Shown here piece after piece: positions 16,788-24,956 of a DNA stretch of 64,000 nt. Each line of letters starts with the position of its first letter. The stretch's first letter is position 1. The position numbers and the translations under genes are program-made. The notes beneath the pieces are model-generated. The model did not search any database. It was not told the origin of the DNA and saw nothing but the letters and a program-made list of their open reading frames with translations. This stretch comes from Edaphobacter paludis (GTDB lineage: Bacteria; Acidobacteriota; Terriglobia; Terriglobales; Acidobacteriaceae), in assembly GCF_039993895.1 (NCBI RefSeq), contig NZ_CP121194.1, positions 806,001-870,000 of the forward strand, written 5' to 3'.

Positions 16788-17525
16788 ATGGCATGGTACG
16801 CCTATTGCATCGCAGAACGACAGTCGTTCCCGGAACTTTGCCGGCACCGTCGTCCAATGCCCCTTACCGGAGTCTCAGGCCTCTTCGGTAATCAGGCATT
16901 CTTGTTTCCCGCCAGTGATTTGGCCGTCATCGTCTCCGAGCACAGTAATGAAGACCATGAGAGGCTCGACCAGCAAGCTGCTAAAGATCATGCCCGCGTC
17001 ATCGCGGATTGCTTCAAACTTTCAACCGTTCTTCCGTTCCGTTTTGGCACTACTTTTCAAGATGACGACGCGCTTCGCCGCTCCGTCCGCTCCAACCAGC
17101 GTCACTTTCAGGCCAATGTCGAGCGGCTTCGCGGCAAGGCCGAGATGCACCTCAAGGTCCTGGTGGACGACACTTGCCCCGGCAACTCCGCTCGTGACAT
17201 GACCGTCGGCCAGCAGTACCTCACCAGCCTGCGCGAGAGCGCCAGCCGTCAGCGAGAGCGCCAGTCCAAGGCCCGCGCTCTCTCCATCCAGATGCATCGT
17301 ATGTTCCTTCCGATCGCGGAAGAGATTACCTGCAAACGAATGGAATCAGGCAAGATGCTGTTGGATATCGCCCACCTCATCGATAACAAGACAGTAGAGC
17401 GTTACCAGAACAAATATTCTTCGGCCACTCAGCAGTTGAAAGAGTGCCGCATGCAGCTTTCGGGTCCGTGGCCGCCTTACCACTTCGTGCACCGCTCGGC
17501 GGCCCAACAGCAGCACTCGGCTTAG
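16788..17525 (+). CDS. GvpL/GvpF family gas-vesicle-type protein (orphan)
   Basis: A 245-residue protein of the GvpL/GvpF family, whose characterised members are accessory proteins in gas vesicle assembly. Family blocks visible are the opening YAYCIAE strand, LAVIVSE (about 45-51), VLPFRFGT (81-88), a charged middle helix region, and the diagnostic C-terminal GPWPPYHFV (226-234). No gvpA or other gas-vesicle gene occurs in this window, so a role in vesicles is doubtful. Such solitary homologues may serve another function. It is followed by an OmpA-family gene 153 bases downstream on the same strand. AAGG precedes the ATG. Confidence 0.85.
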   Translation: MAWYAYCIAERQSFPELCRHRRPMPLTGVSGLFGNQAFLFPASDLAVIVSEHSNEDHERLDQQAAKDHARVIADCFKLSTVLPFRFGTTFQDDDALRRSVRSNQRHFQANVERLRGKAEMHLKVLVDDTCPGNSARDMTVGQQYLTSLRESASRQRERQSKARALSIQMHRMFLPIAEEITCKRMESGKMLLDIAHLIDNKTVERYQNKYSSATQQLKECRMQLSGPWPPYHFVHRSAAQQQHSA

Positions 17526-17678
17526 TATCTCTAGTTGCCCCATTTCCTTTGTGCTACATCGAAGAAGATGGGGCAGTTCTGCGTTCAGGGACTACCTTTG
17601 GCCGATAGGGGGCATCGAAAAACAACAGGAGATTGCCTGTCTTGTTTTGACATGCACTCAGGAACTCCAGGAGAGACC

Positions 17679-19310
17679 ATGAAGCGTACGATAGAAAGTT
17701 CTTCCGCGCGGGCATTGTCCGCGCTTTTGTTTGCCGGTGCTGCCTTGTCGGTCCTGCCCACTGCCTTTGCTCAGACGACGAGAACGACAACGACAACCCA
17801 GACCACAAGCCCCACCGAAGATTCGACGACCATCACCAAAAGGAATGGGGTTTATTTCTACCAGGTCAAAGTTGTGCACCGCGACCTCGACGCAGTGAAT
17901 TATCTGCATCGAAGCAGCAGCACCAAGATTGCTTTCCGTGGGACGTCGCTTCTTCCCAACGGTCGAGGTGAGGCCAAAGTCCAGAGCGAGCGTGGCCGCA
18001 TCACCATCGATGCCGAGTTTAAAGGTCTTACCCCTGCCAATGGCTTTGGTCCTGGCTATTTAACCTATGTTCTCTGGGCGATCACACCTGATGGCCGTGC
18101 TACCAATCTCGGCGAGATCCTGCCTGCGGGCACCAAGAACAACATCCATGTAACCACTCCGCTCCAGTCTTTTGGAATGATCGTTACCGCCGAACCTTAC
18201 TTCGCCGTCACCCAGCCGAGTGACGTGGTTGTTCTGCAAAACGACATCATTGAGGACAAGACCAACGGCGTCCTCGAAAAGGTGAACGCGCACTATGCGC
18301 TTCTGCCGCGTGGCTTCTATGCGCCGACCGAGGGTTCCAAGACGAATGAAAACCCCATCACCCGCGATGAGAAGGCTCCGCTCGAGCTATATCAGGCATA
18401 CAACGCGGTGCGGATCGCTCAGGCGAACGGCGCGGACACGTACGCAGCCGACATTATGAAAGAAGCGAAACAGGACCTCCAGAATGCCGCCGATATCCAA
18501 AGCAACAAAAAGGGCGACCGCAAGATGGAGATCACCTTCGCCCGCCAGGCCGTCCAGCGATCTGAGGATGCCCGGCTGGCAACCCTCCGCAAAAAAGAGG
18601 AAGAGCGCCAATTGAACGCGCAACGTGCCGCACAGCAATCGCAGCTGGAAGCCCAGCAATCGCAGATGGCAGCGCAGCAGTCGCAGTTGCAGGCCCAGCA
18701 GGCGCAGCTCGAAGCTGAGCGCGCTCAGGCTGCGAAGGCGAAGGCAGACGCCGAAGCAGCCGAGGCCCGTGCCCGCGCCGCCGAGGCCAATAAGAACGCC
18801 GAGAACGCAAATGCTGTTCGCGAACGCCTACGCAACCAGTTGAACAGTGTTCTGGCCACCAGTGAAACTGCGCGTGGTCTCATCGTCAATATGTCCGATG
18901 TGCTCTTCGACACGGGCAAGTACACCTTGAAGCCGACAACGCAGATCAGTCTGGCCAAGGTGGCTGGAATCCTTCAGGCTTACCCTGGCCTGAAGCTACA
19001 GGTCGAAGGCTACACCGATAGCGTTGGCAGCGACATGATGAACCAGAAGCTGTCGGAAAATCGTGCCGATAGCGTCAAGGCCTTTCTCATCGGTCAGGGC
19101 GTCCAGCCGGATAACATTACGTCAACCGGCTATGGCAAGAGCAACCCGGTGGCCGACAACAGCACGTCCCAGGGACGTGCGCAAAATCGCCGCGTACAGC
19201 TTGTCGTCTCCGGTGACGCAATTGGGGTCAAAGAGTCCAGCCCTGAAGTCAGCGCTCAACCTGCACCTGCACCTGCTCCGGACGCCACAGGAACTTCAAA
19301 CCCGCAGTAA
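17679..19310 (+). CDS. OmpA-family peptidoglycan-binding protein with coiled coil
   Basis: A 543-residue exported protein. A signal peptide (about 1-32, ending AFAQ) is followed by a region unique to the family (about 45-290) and a long Gln/Ala-rich coiled coil (about 290-400) with repeated QAQLEAQQSQ-type heptads. The C-terminal OmpA domain contains VNMSDVLFDTGKYTLKPT and LSENRADSVKAFLIGQG followed by GRAQNRRVQL, the signature for binding diaminopimelate in peptidoglycan. It probably links outer membrane and cell wall. The start at 17679 has AGGAG upstream; the in-frame extension to 17535 lacks support. A strong terminator follows. Confidence 0.88.
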   Translation: MKRTIESSSARALSALLFAGAALSVLPTAFAQTTRTTTTTQTTSPTEDSTTITKRNGVYFYQVKVVHRDLDAVNYLHRSSSTKIAFRGTSLLPNGRGEAKVQSERGRITIDAEFKGLTPANGFGPGYLTYVLWAITPDGRATNLGEILPAGTKNNIHVTTPLQSFGMIVTAEPYFAVTQPSDVVVLQNDIIEDKTNGVLEKVNAHYALLPRGFYAPTEGSKTNENPITRDEKAPLELYQAYNAVRIAQANGADTYAADIMKEAKQDLQNAADIQSNKKGDRKMEITFARQAVQRSEDARLATLRKKEEERQLNAQRAAQQSQLEAQQSQMAAQQSQLQAQQAQLEAERAQAAKAKADAEAAEARARAAEANKNAENANAVRERLRNQLNSVLATSETARGLIVNMSDVLFDTGKYTLKPTTQISLAKVAGILQAYPGLKLQVEGYTDSVGSDMMNQKLSENRADSVKAFLIGQGVQPDNITSTGYGKSNPVADNSTSQGRAQNRRVQLVVSGDAIGVKESSPEVSAQPAPAPAPDATGTSNPQ

Positions 19311-19332
19311 GCAATAGGCAAGCCAATGAAAG

Positions 19333-19366
19333 CGAGATGCCGTTCGACGCGGCATCTCGTTTTTTT
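19333..19366 (+). terminator. Rho-independent terminator after the OmpA-family gene
   Basis: CGAGATGCCG (19333-19342) pairs perfectly with CGGCATCTCG (19350-19359) across a seven-base loop, followed by seven T residues. It is one of the clearest intrinsic terminators in the window. Confidence 0.9.
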
Positions 19367-19380
19367 GCTATAAGAAAGCT

Positions 19381-20154
19381 ATGAAATCCTTACAGGGAAA
19401 GATCGTTATCGTCACAGGTGCAAGCTCAGGAATCGGTAGAGCGACCGCATTGGCCTTTGCACATGAGGGAGCCCGGCTCCTGCTCTGCGCGCGGCGGCTG
19501 GAGCGCCTGGAAGAGCTCAAACAGGCGCTTCTGGATACGGGAGCACCTGGGGTTCACGCGTTTGAACTCGACGTTCAGAAGCGTGCCGTTGTCGAAGGGG
19601 CCATTGCGGAGCTTCCGACGGATTGGCGGGAGATTGATGTACTGGTTAATAACGCCGGTCTTAGCCGTGGCCTCAGCAAGCTATACGAGGACGATCCTGA
19701 GAACTGGGAAGAGATGATCGATACCAACATCAAAGGCTTGCTCTACGTCACGCGCGCCGTGGTGCCGGGCATGGTCTCCCGTGGGCGGGGACACGTCATC
19801 AACCTTGGGTCTACGGCCGGGTACATTACCTACGCCAACGGTGCCGTCTACTGCGCGACGAAGGCTGCGGAGAAGGCCATCAGCGAGGGCCTGAAGATAG
19901 ATTTGATGGGAACCTCCGTGCGCGTGACCTCGGTGGATCCGGGCATGGTCGAGACGGCGTTCAGCTCGGTTCGATTTCACGGAGACGAGGAGAAGGCAGA
20001 GAAGGTCTATCAGAACATCACGCCGTTGCAACCTGAGGACGTAGCGGACGCTATTGTGTGGGCAGCCAGTCGACCGGCACACGTCAACATCCACAATATC
20101 CTGATGACCACGATCGACCAGGCAAACTCAATGGTCCTTCACCGTCACAGCTAG
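19381..20154 (+). CDS. SDR oxidoreductase, YdfG-like 3-hydroxy acid dehydrogenase
   Basis: A 257-residue classical short-chain dehydrogenase. It has the cofactor-binding TGASSGIG (12-19), the NNAG motif (90-93), catalytic Ser144 and the Tyr157-x3-Lys161 pair. The segments MIDTNIKGLLYVTRAVVPGM, INLGSTAG and PAHVNIHNI resemble E. coli YdfG, an NADP-dependent dehydrogenase of serine, L-allo-threonine and 3-hydroxy acids. Substrate assignment is by similarity only. It starts 15 bases after the OmpA-gene terminator and converges with a small ORF. Confidence 0.85.
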   Translation: MKSLQGKIVIVTGASSGIGRATALAFAHEGARLLLCARRLERLEELKQALLDTGAPGVHAFELDVQKRAVVEGAIAELPTDWREIDVLVNNAGLSRGLSKLYEDDPENWEEMIDTNIKGLLYVTRAVVPGMVSRGRGHVINLGSTAGYITYANGAVYCATKAAEKAISEGLKIDLMGTSVRVTSVDPGMVETAFSSVRFHGDEEKAEKVYQNITPLQPEDVADAIVWAASRPAHVNIHNILMTTIDQANSMVLHRHS

Positions 20155-20158
20155 CGTG

Positions 20159-20407
20159 CTACAGGTGGATCGTCCAGCCGAGTTCGGAGAGCTTCTCTTC
20201 GATATCGGCAAGTGCGAGCTCAAGTGCAGATCGTCGGTGCGGACTCGATGTCCGTTCCGACAGGACGCGCTCCCGTTGTAACTCCAGCGCTTGTCGCTGA
20301 CGTCTGCGTTCAGCCGACTCGACGCTGGCTTTGGTGGGATCAGGTTGTGGCGCAGCGGCCTGAGATTGTTGTTCTTCCACGGATTTACTCTCCCATCCTC
20401 GCGACAT
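20159..20407 (-). CDS. Small charged protein of unknown function
   Basis: An 82-residue hydrophilic protein with no recognised family. The first 30 residues are rich in Gln, Ala, Pro and Ser and look disordered. The rest is probably helical, with SAERRRQRQALELQRERV and SALELALADIEEKLSELGW. No Shine-Dalgarno sequence is visible before the ATG. It ends four bases from the SDR gene stop and lies downstream of the YpdA-like gene on the same strand. Confidence 0.5.
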   Translation of the reverse strand: MSRGWESKSVEEQQSQAAAPQPDPTKASVESAERRRQRQALELQRERVLSERTSSPHRRSALELALADIEEKLSELGWTIHL

Positions 20408-20483
20408 AATACTTATTCTACGCCGGGAACGATTAAGGATTCGATAGTTTTGAGTTTCTTCGGCGGGAGAAGATGATTCGAAT

Positions 20484-21500
20484 CTAAACGGCTACCCTCT
20501 TGGCCCGCAGGTCTTCGGCAATAAGTTGGCCATGAAAGCGGCCGTTTTCGATAAAGATTTCGTTGGTTCGTTCGCCGGCAACGATGACACCAGCCAGGTA
20601 AATGCCGGGAACGTTGCTTTCGAGCGTAGCTGGATCGCAGACCGGGCAACGGTCGTTTCCTTCATCCAGCTTAACTCCGAGCCGTTCGATAAATTCAAAA
20701 TCAGGGTGATAACCCGTCAGCGCAAACACAAAATGATTCGGCAGTGTCACCGGGCCCTCGGGCGTCTGCAGGGTGACATCGTCTTCCGAGATGTTGGACA
20801 CGGTGCTGTTGAAGTAAGCCTTGATCTCGCCATTTTTCACACGGTTGTTGATGTCAGGTAGTATCCAGTACTTTACATGGTGGTGCATTGCTGGCCCGCG
20901 GTGCACCAGCGTTACGCGCGCGCCATGCCGCCAGAGATCGAGCGCGGCAATTGCTGCCGAGTTCTTGCCGCCAATAACAACCACGTCCAATCCGTAGAAC
21001 GGATGTGGTTCGTGATAGTAGTGGCGGACCTTGTGCAACTCTTCTCCGGGAATGTCCAGATAGTTGGGTAAGTCGTAATAGCCGGTGGAGATGGCCAGTT
21101 TGCGGGCGCGGTGGGTGAGTGGGCGAGCGAAGCGGTCGGTTGTGTGAACAATGAAATTGCCGTCGCTGCCTTCGACTTTTTCAACCGTCTCGTACTGGTG
21201 GATGTCGAGGCGGTAATGCTCTGCAACTTTGCGGTAATACTCCAGCGCTTCATTGCGATTGGGTTTCTGGTTCGGGCTGGAGAAGGGCATGTTGCCGATC
21301 TCCAGCAGCTCCGGTGTAGTGAAAAATGTCATGTGCGCGGGATAGTGGAAGAGCGAGTTGCAGAGGCAGCCCTTGTCGACCAACAGGGTGGAAAATCCTG
21401 CCCGCTGCGCCTCGATGGCACAGGCGAGCCCGGTGGGACCGGCGCCGACTACAAGAAGATCCACTATGTTTGCAGCTGCATCATCGCTCATGTCTTTCAT
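20484..21500 (-). CDS. YpdA-like FAD/NAD(P)-dependent thiol disulfide reductase
   Basis: A 338-residue two-dinucleotide-domain flavoprotein. GAGPTG (19-24) binds FAD, and a second Rossmann segment (VVVIGGKNSA) binds NAD(P)H. The opening VDLLVVGAGPTGLACAIEA and the YPAHMTFFTTPELLEIG block match YpdA/Bdr, the bacillithiol disulfide reductase. There is no thioredoxin-reductase CxxC pair, as in YpdA. Whether this organism makes bacillithiol cannot be judged from the window. It is followed 38 bases downstream of the NarL-type regulator. Met4 is an alternative start. Confidence 0.82.
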   Translation of the reverse strand: MKDMSDDAAANIVDLLVVGAGPTGLACAIEAQRAGFSTLLVDKGCLCNSLFHYPAHMTFFTTPELLEIGNMPFSSPNQKPNRNEALEYYRKVAEHYRLDIHQYETVEKVEGSDGNFIVHTTDRFARPLTHRARKLAISTGYYDLPNYLDIPGEELHKVRHYYHEPHPFYGLDVVVIGGKNSAAIAALDLWRHGARVTLVHRGPAMHHHVKYWILPDINNRVKNGEIKAYFNSTVSNISEDDVTLQTPEGPVTLPNHFVFALTGYHPDFEFIERLGVKLDEGNDRCPVCDPATLESNVPGIYLAGVIVAGERTNEIFIENGRFHGQLIAEDLRAKRVAV

Positions 21501-21538
21501 GTCTTCAATCTTACTGAAGGTTCGCTGCGCGGGCTGGC

Positions 21539-22246
21539 TCAGAGATTGAGGCTGACCAGCTTGTGGGCGATGGCGAACAGTGCAAGCTCCAGCCGGGTCG
21601 AGACGCCGGTTTTATCGAAGATGTTCGAGAGGTGCCGCTTCACGGTCTCTTCGCTGATGGCGAACTGCTTGGCGACATCCTTGTTGCTGCATCCCTCGAC
21701 GATGCAGGTGGTCACCTCAAGTTCGCGCGGGGTGAGTCCGTAGGTCTTCCGCTCCGGCACGGCAGCGGCTTTGCTCATCAGTTCGTTCAATGCGGTCAGC
21801 AGGTTTGCGACGCGCTCTCCGCCGATCCAGTAGTCGCCCTGGAGCACTGCGCGCAGGGATGTTGCGAGGTCGCTGGCGACCGCGTCCTTCAGCACAATAC
21901 CGCGTGCGCCAATCTGCAGAGCCTCAATCACCTGCTGGGTCGAAATAGTGCTGGTTAGCAGAATGATCTTTACCCGGGGAGATTTGCTCATGATGGCACG
22001 CATGGCCTCGAGACCGGGCAGACGTGGCATCTGCAGGTCGAGAAGCAGAATGTCCGGCTCCAGTTCCAGCGTCTGCGTGATGGCGACGTCGCCATCCTCT
22101 GCCTCGCCTACGACTTCAAAGCCGGGCTCGTCTTCGAGCATGTTCTTGACGCCGAAACGGACTACGGGATGATCGTCGGCGACGACGATACGGATTGGCG
22201 TTACGGCGATTGCAGCGTTGTCAGCTTTTTTCACTGCGGCGTTCAT
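21539..22246 (-). CDS. NarL/FixJ-family response regulator
   Basis: A 235-residue DNA-binding response regulator. The receiver domain has acidic residues Asp24/Asp25, phospho-acceptor Asp70 (ILLLDLQMP) and a KDA-containing end. The C-terminal LuxR-type helix-turn-helix reads LTPRELEVTTCIVEGCSNKD with SEETVKRHLSNIF. It should activate or repress genes after phosphorylation. The start at 22246 is chosen because AGGGGG lies about nine bases upstream; a longer frame overlaps the preceding gene. It directly follows the REC-HPt gene with a 35-base gap, suggesting both belong to one phosphorelay. Confidence 0.88.
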   Translation of the reverse strand: MNAAVKKADNAAIAVTPIRIVVADDHPVVRFGVKNMLEDEPGFEVVGEAEDGDVAITQTLELEPDILLLDLQMPRLPGLEAMRAIMSKSPRVKIILLTSTISTQQVIEALQIGARGIVLKDAVASDLATSLRAVLQGDYWIGGERVANLLTALNELMSKAAAVPERKTYGLTPRELEVTTCIVEGCSNKDVAKQFAISEETVKRHLSNIFDKTGVSTRLELALFAIAHKLVSLNL

Positions 22247-22281
22247 AGAGTTGCTCCCCCTCATTATGCAGTGCCAGTTGC

Positions 22282-23019
22282 CTAAATGATCTTGCGCGCC
22301 ATCAGGATACGACGCAGACGCTCCCATGCGTTGATGAATTCATCCAGAGAAGCTACATGATTAGCGTTGCCATTCTCCTCCATTATGCTAGCCAACGTCT
22401 GCAACTCTATAGCTCCGACCATTCCGGCGCCCCCATGGATGGCGTGTGCCTCTCTTCGGAACGTCGCATCGTCTATGTCAGACGCGGTTTGCCGCATCCG
22501 GCCAATCCGCTCCTTTATATCATCCAGGCACAAAGCGTAGAGCTGCTGCAATCGTTCTCTGCGCATGGATGCTGCGAGCCTCTCATAGATATTTTCATTC
22601 AGAATCGTTAGGTCCTCATGAATAGACTTTCCGGCTACCGTGGCAGAATGGTGAGTCCCGGCAATTGCGGCGGTTAGTTCTTCGATAGTGAAGGGCTTCA
22701 GCAAGAGCGCATCGAACCCGCGCACGACCTGCTCGCTGGGCGAGCTGCCACTCATGGCCAGCAGGCGGGTACCTGCCCCGCAGCAATCACGCAACGCGTG
22801 GGCAAGTGAGCTGCCGCTGGTACCTGGCATCTGGATATCAGCCAGTACGACAGCGGGCGCAGGCCCCGGGGTGTTGTCTAGATAATGCATTGCTTCATCC
22901 CCTGAATCTGCCGTGACCACGACGAAACCGGCGTGCTCGAGCAGCAGAGCAATTACATCGCGGCTAAGGGCATCGTCGTCAACAACCAGGATCCGCAGCG
23001 GCAAAGTCTCGTTTTTCAT
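22282..23019 (-). CDS. Receiver-HPt phosphorelay protein
   Basis: A 245-residue protein joining an N-terminal receiver (acidic Asp14-Asp16, acceptor Asp61 in VVLADIQMP, Lys108) to a C-terminal histidine phosphotransfer domain. In the latter the EAHAIHGGAG segment provides the probable phospho-histidine His192. The usual HxLKG is altered to HAIHG. It could take phosphate from a hybrid kinase and pass it to the adjacent NarL-type regulator. No histidine kinase is encoded nearby. It is divergent from the DUF2339 gene. Confidence 0.82.
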   Translation of the reverse strand: MKNETLPLRILVVDDDALSRDVIALLLEHAGFVVVTADSGDEAMHYLDNTPGPAPAVVLADIQMPGTSGSSLAHALRDCCGAGTRLLAMSGSSPSEQVVRGFDALLLKPFTIEELTAAIAGTHHSATVAGKSIHEDLTILNENIYERLAASMRRERLQQLYALCLDDIKERIGRMRQTASDIDDATFRREAHAIHGGAGMVGAIELQTLASIMEENGNANHVASLDEFINAWERLRRILMARKII

Positions 23020-23120
23020 TCACGCAAAGAGTATCAACTGAGAGATTCAAGCGCCAATGCTGACCCCAATCATTGCCAATTACTGCCGCTGCGTGCCGCA
23101 ATAACGGTAAAGTATTGCCA

Positions 23121-24956
23121 ATGGGCGAAGAGGACATGGCCGCGCAGCAGGATCGTGAAACACGTCTTGCCGGAGAACTGGCATCGTTGTCGGAGCGGGT
23201 TGATGCGCTTGAGCGCGAGATTATCCAATTGCGTGGAGGCATGCCTGCGAGATCGTCCGCCAAAGCTGCACCGCCACCTCTGGCAACTCCGTCGATTGAG
23301 GAATCCGCCAGCCCGAGGGCGTCGCTGGAGAACCGCATTGGCTCGCAACTCTTCAGTCGCGTTGGGATTGTTGCTCTGCTTATTGGGGCGACATGGTTTC
23401 TCAAACTTGCCATGGACAACCATTGGATCGGACCACTGGGCCGCGTCGTGGCCGGGTTGATTGCAGGCGCAGGACTGGTCGTGTGGTCAGAGCACTTCCG
23501 CCGACAGGGTTTCAATCTTTTTTCCTGGTCGCTCAAGGCGATTGGCAGCGGCGTGCTCTACCTTTCACTGTGGGCAGCCTTCCAGCTTTATCATCTGTTG
23601 CCCGCTCCCGTGGCGCTTGGGGCAATGATCCTCGTGACTGCATGGAACGCCTTCATGGCCTGGTCGCAGGACAGCGAGATTCTGGCTGCCTACGCCCTGA
23701 CAGGAGGCCTGGCGACGCCACTGCTGCTCTCTACCGGCGGCAATCACGAGATATTTCTCTTTACCTACATACTCGCGATCGATGTCGCAACGATAATTCT
23801 TCTTCGGCTCAAGCCCTGGCCGAGGCTGCTTTTGGGAGCGTTTCCCGCCACGGTTGCCTATTTTATCGGCTGGTATATTGCATTCAATTCTGCTGACCAG
23901 CTTAGTCCGACGGTGCTCTTCGTCGCTCTCTTCTTTGCTGTCTTTGTATCGGTTCCCATCGGTTGGGAAGAGAGCCGAAAACTTGTGCAGCCCGGTCGGC
24001 GAGGTGCATTCCGCATCACCGAGGTCTTTCTGCCGCTGGGCAATGCCATCTTTGCATCGCTGGCGCTTTACTCGCTTTTGCAGGACGCAGGGCATCACAA
24101 TCTCCTCCCATGGCTGATGGTGTTATTTGCCGCTGTGTACCTTGGCGTGATGCGATTGCCGCAGACGAGTATTGCTTCGGCTGTTCACCTGTCGCTGTCC
24201 GTTGTATTTCTTACGATCGCCATTCCGTTGAAGGCCAATGGGCGCTGGATTACCGTGGGCTGGTTTGCAGAGGCTGCTGCGCTGCTTTGGGTCTCCGCAC
24301 GCCTCGAAACGGCCATGGCGGATGCGGCCTCGGTCAGCGCGAATCGCATTCTTCGTTCGCTTGCGATGGCGGCGCTCGCCCTGGGATTCTGCGCTCTGCT
24401 GGTGCAGCCTGTCTGGTTTGACACGCCTGTTCAGACCGCTTTTCTCAATGGTCGTTTTGCCACTGCGCTCTTTGGAATTGCGGTCCTCGCTTGCGCAACG
24501 TGGATCGCTCTTCATGCGCGCTACTCCACTGGAGGCGAGCCCACCTGGCCGCACATTGCGGGAGTTTCCATCATTGCGCTCAATTTCGTGGCAATCGTGG
24601 CGTGTGTTCGCGAACTGAATACAGTCTGGGGACAGGCTCGGATTCCTTCTGAGGCTGAGTTACAGAAGGCACTTGCCATCTCTGCATTCCTTATGGTCTA
24701 CGGTGCGATTCTGCTCGCTCTAGGCTTCTGGCGGCGCACTGCTTTTATTCGCTGGCAGGCGCTACTGCTGATCGTCTTCACGATCGCCAAAACCTTTCTC
24801 TACGACATGCGTAACCTCAGCCAAGGGTACCGCGTCGTCAGCTTCCTTGGCCTTGGCGTGCTTCTCATGGCGGTCAGCTTTGCATACCAGAAGGACTGGC
24901 TGGCCTTGCGTGACTCCGAGCCGGACACGCCAGTCGGCAAAGGAGCTGAGCGATGA
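23121..24956 (+). CDS. DUF2339 family polytopic membrane protein
   Basis: A 611-residue protein. An N-terminal cytoplasmic coiled coil (about residues 10-45, LASLSERVDALEREIIQL) and a Pro/Ala linker are followed by many membrane spans starting at FSRVGIVALLIGATWFLKLA. This is the DUF2339 architecture, function unknown. The C-terminal RNLSQGYRVVSFLGLGVLLM block is typical. The start is uncertain: 23121 is used, but Met at 23136 has a better GAAGAGG site. It overlaps the next gene by four bases (ATGA), so the two are translationally coupled and likely form one complex. Confidence 0.82.
   Translation: MGEEDMAAQQDRETRLAGELASLSERVDALEREIIQLRGGMPARSSAKAAPPPLATPSIEESASPRASLENRIGSQLFSRVGIVALLIGATWFLKLAMDNHWIGPLGRVVAGLIAGAGLVVWSEHFRRQGFNLFSWSLKAIGSGVLYLSLWAAFQLYHLLPAPVALGAMILVTAWNAFMAWSQDSEILAAYALTGGLATPLLLSTGGNHEIFLFTYILAIDVATIILLRLKPWPRLLLGAFPATVAYFIGWYIAFNSADQLSPTVLFVALFFAVFVSVPIGWEESRKLVQPGRRGAFRITEVFLPLGNAIFASLALYSLLQDAGHHNLLPWLMVLFAAVYLGVMRLPQTSIASAVHLSLSVVFLTIAIPLKANGRWITVGWFAEAAALLWVSARLETAMADAASVSANRILRSLAMAALALGFCALLVQPVWFDTPVQTAFLNGRFATALFGIAVLACATWIALHARYSTGGEPTWPHIAGVSIIALNFVAIVACVRELNTVWGQARIPSEAELQKALAISAFLMVYGAILLALGFWRRTAFIRWQALLLIVFTIAKTFLYDMRNLSQGYRVVSFLGLGVLLMAVSFAYQKDWLALRDSEPDTPVGKGAER

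Noticed and set aside
16788..19310. A gas-vesicle gene cluster
   Set aside because: Only the GvpL/GvpF-type gene is present; the following gene is an OmpA-family wall-binding protein, not a vesicle component.
20475..20484. GATTCGAATC, resembling a tRNA T-loop
   Set aside because: It is a simple palindrome; no acceptor, D or anticodon stems could be fitted around it and it meets the YpdA-like stop.
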